NCBI RefSeq assembly: GCF_043290135.1
Contig: NC_134700.1
Span: 155,946,053-156,010,052 of the forward strand
Length of the DNA: 64,000 bases
Direction: 5' to 3'
DNA from: Rhipicephalus microplus
Taxonomy: Eukaryota; Arthropoda; Arachnida; Ixodida; Ixodidae
In this document: positions 63,113 through 64,000 of the stretch, one piece after another
Layout of the letters: every line of letters starts with the position of its first letter
Numbering within the stretch: position 1 is the first letter of the stretch
Position numbers and translations under genes: made by a program
Notes under the pieces: model-generated
The model's input: only the letters and a program-made list of their open reading frames with translations
Databases searched by the model: none
What the model was told of the DNA's origin: nothing

Positions 63113-64000
63113 ATGGCTACTCACACCTCAACATTTCTTAAAGAAGTCAAGGCTGCATCCGTCATCCAATGGAACGCCAGAGGACTAAAATCACGCCTTT
63201 CAGATTTTCGTCAGTTTGTGTTTACTAACGTGTTTCCAGTCATCGTCATTTGTGAACCCAATTTGTCGAAACCAATAAGACTATCGGGGTACGAAGCTGT
63301 CATGTCTTCAACGAACGGTGCGTGCAGCAAAATCATCGTCTTTGTTCGTCGTGAACTGACGTATGTTGTGCAACCAATTGCACCTCACGATGACAATCAG
63401 TATGTCTGCATCACTGTGAAAAAGAACCAACTCATGTTTACTCTCATAGCCGTTTATATATCGCCGTCAAGTAATCTCGATTCCAGGAGATTAGCGGATA
63501 TTTTGAGAGTGTGTCCTGCACCATGGGTCCTCATAGGTGATTTCAATGCGCACAATCACGCATGGGGAAGTACGCGGACAAATGCAAGAGGACGCAGGTT
63601 AGCAAACATCGCCTACAACTATGGCCTTACTCTCCTGAACGACGGCAGCCCCACTTTTCTTCGAGGTGTGACATACGGCAGCTGTCTCGACCTTGCTTTT
63701 GTTTCCAACTCCCTCGCGAGATACGTCAAGTGGTTTCCAGATGTTGAGACACGAGGAAGTGATCACATTCCAATCTACCTTAACATCAAAGGCTTGTCTA
63801 GTTATGGTCCACGGACGACCATTCGAGCAGTCCAATGGACCAACTTCAAATCTGACATGGAAGATGCTTGCAGCGATGGCCTACGATCTGGGTTAGAGGA
63901 AACAATTAAGAGCACAATGCAAAACGCCACTCGCACGGTGACGATATCTTCCACACGAAACGACTTTGATATAGAGTTGGAGCGACTCCGAGCACTGCGA
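63113..64000 (+). CDS. I-clade LINE ORF2, endonuclease part (partial, no stop)
   Basis: ATG at 63113, four bases after the ORF1 stop and in another frame, opens 296 codons to the window edge. It is an APE-type endonuclease with all motifs: SVIQWNARGLKSRL (Asn), VIVICEPNLS (Glu), LIAVYISPSS, WVLIGDFNAHNHAWGS (Asp/Asn), LLNDGSPTFLRGVT, GSCLDLAFVSNSL (Asp) and RGSDHIPIYL (His). After it begins the linker to the reverse transcriptase (DFDIELERLRALR), matching VELERLRAIRRR in the minus-strand copy. It nicks target DNA for target-primed reverse transcription. Close spacing suggests ORF2 is translated by reinitiation after ORF1. The rest lies beyond 64000. Confidence 0.9.
   Translation, partial: MATHTSTFLKEVKAASVIQWNARGLKSRLSDFRQFVFTNVFPVIVICEPNLSKPIRLSGYEAVMSSTNGACSKIIVFVRRELTYVVQPIAPHDDNQYVCITVKKNQLMFTLIAVYISPSSNLDSRRLADILRVCPAPWVLIGDFNAHNHAWGSTRTNARGRRLANIAYNYGLTLLNDGSPTFLRGVTYGSCLDLAFVSNSLARYVKWFPDVETRGSDHIPIYLNIKGLSSYGPRTTIRAVQWTNFKSDMEDACSDGLRSGLEETIKSTMQNATRTVTISSTRNDFDIELERLRALR

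Larger units (their letters stand above)
61680..64000 (+). mobile_element. I-clade LINE, plus-strand copy running off the window
   Basis: A leader of about 90 bp (containing AGCGCTCT, shared with the copy at 9.1 kb), intact ORF1, then ORF2 open to the last base of the window. Same family as the minus-strand copy but diverged (about three quarters of residues identical over the shared endonuclease end). It is the best preserved retroelement in the window. Confidence 0.85.

Noticed and set aside
61470..64000. Twin-priming inversion of a single I-clade LINE to explain the head-to-head arrangement
   Set aside because: Both arms contain the same endonuclease end, and they differ at about a quarter of residues, so they cannot come from one RNA molecule.

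Overview
The window is animal nuclear DNA, most likely from a metastriate (hard) tick. The main evidence is a tRNA-derived SINE of about 240 bp seen about ten times on both strands. Its A/B-box head and its conserved 3' end (GTTTTGGGACGTTAAACCCC) match what I remember of the Ruka-type SINEs of Rhipicephalus. No operons, bacterial genes, rRNA or CRISPR arrays are visible. There are long AT-rich stretches, (CA)n, (AT)n and (TTTA)n microsatellites, and many decayed retroelements. No complete host gene was found. The only host-like coding signals are a short secreted-peptide reading frame (1235-1414) and a broken THAP zinc-finger reading frame (55181-55433).

Layout. 1-3000: stacked SINEs, the secreted-peptide frame, a CA repeat and copy A of a roughly 0.65 kb GC-rich repeat carrying perfect heat-shock-element triplets. 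7-9 kb: a possible hAT end, another repeat, and an I-clade LINE copy that lost nearly all of ORF2. 10.7-14.6 kb: a CR1-like LINE with a SINE inside its endonuclease region. 15-26 kb: SINEs, LINE tails, an inverted-repeat element and fold-back structures. 26.2-26.9 kb: a repeat with degenerate tetranucleotides and a perfect 21-bp hairpin. 34-36.7 kb: an RTE-like LINE split by copy B of the heat-shock-element repeat. 40.7-44.6 kb: a Penelope-like element (PLE) interrupted by an I-clade LINE fragment and a SINE. 45.3-47.9 kb: a 5'-truncated CR1 LINE, apparently inside an older repeat. 49.4-50.1 kb: copy C of the heat-shock-element repeat. 51.8-52.9 kb: another LINE 3' end. 53.2-53.9 kb: a PLE tail bounded by 32-bp inverted repeats. 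58.3-64 kb: two I-clade LINE copies arranged head to head. The right-hand copy has an open ORF1 and an ORF2 that is still open at the window edge.

The genes do not form a pathway. The organising theme is retroelement turnover: autonomous LINEs (I, CR1 and RTE-like) and PLEs, plus the SINEs that insert into them. Several target-site duplications and nestings give a relative order of events. The least explained components are three repeat families that end in a related GCGRAGC-type motif; one of them disperses heat-shock-element arrays.
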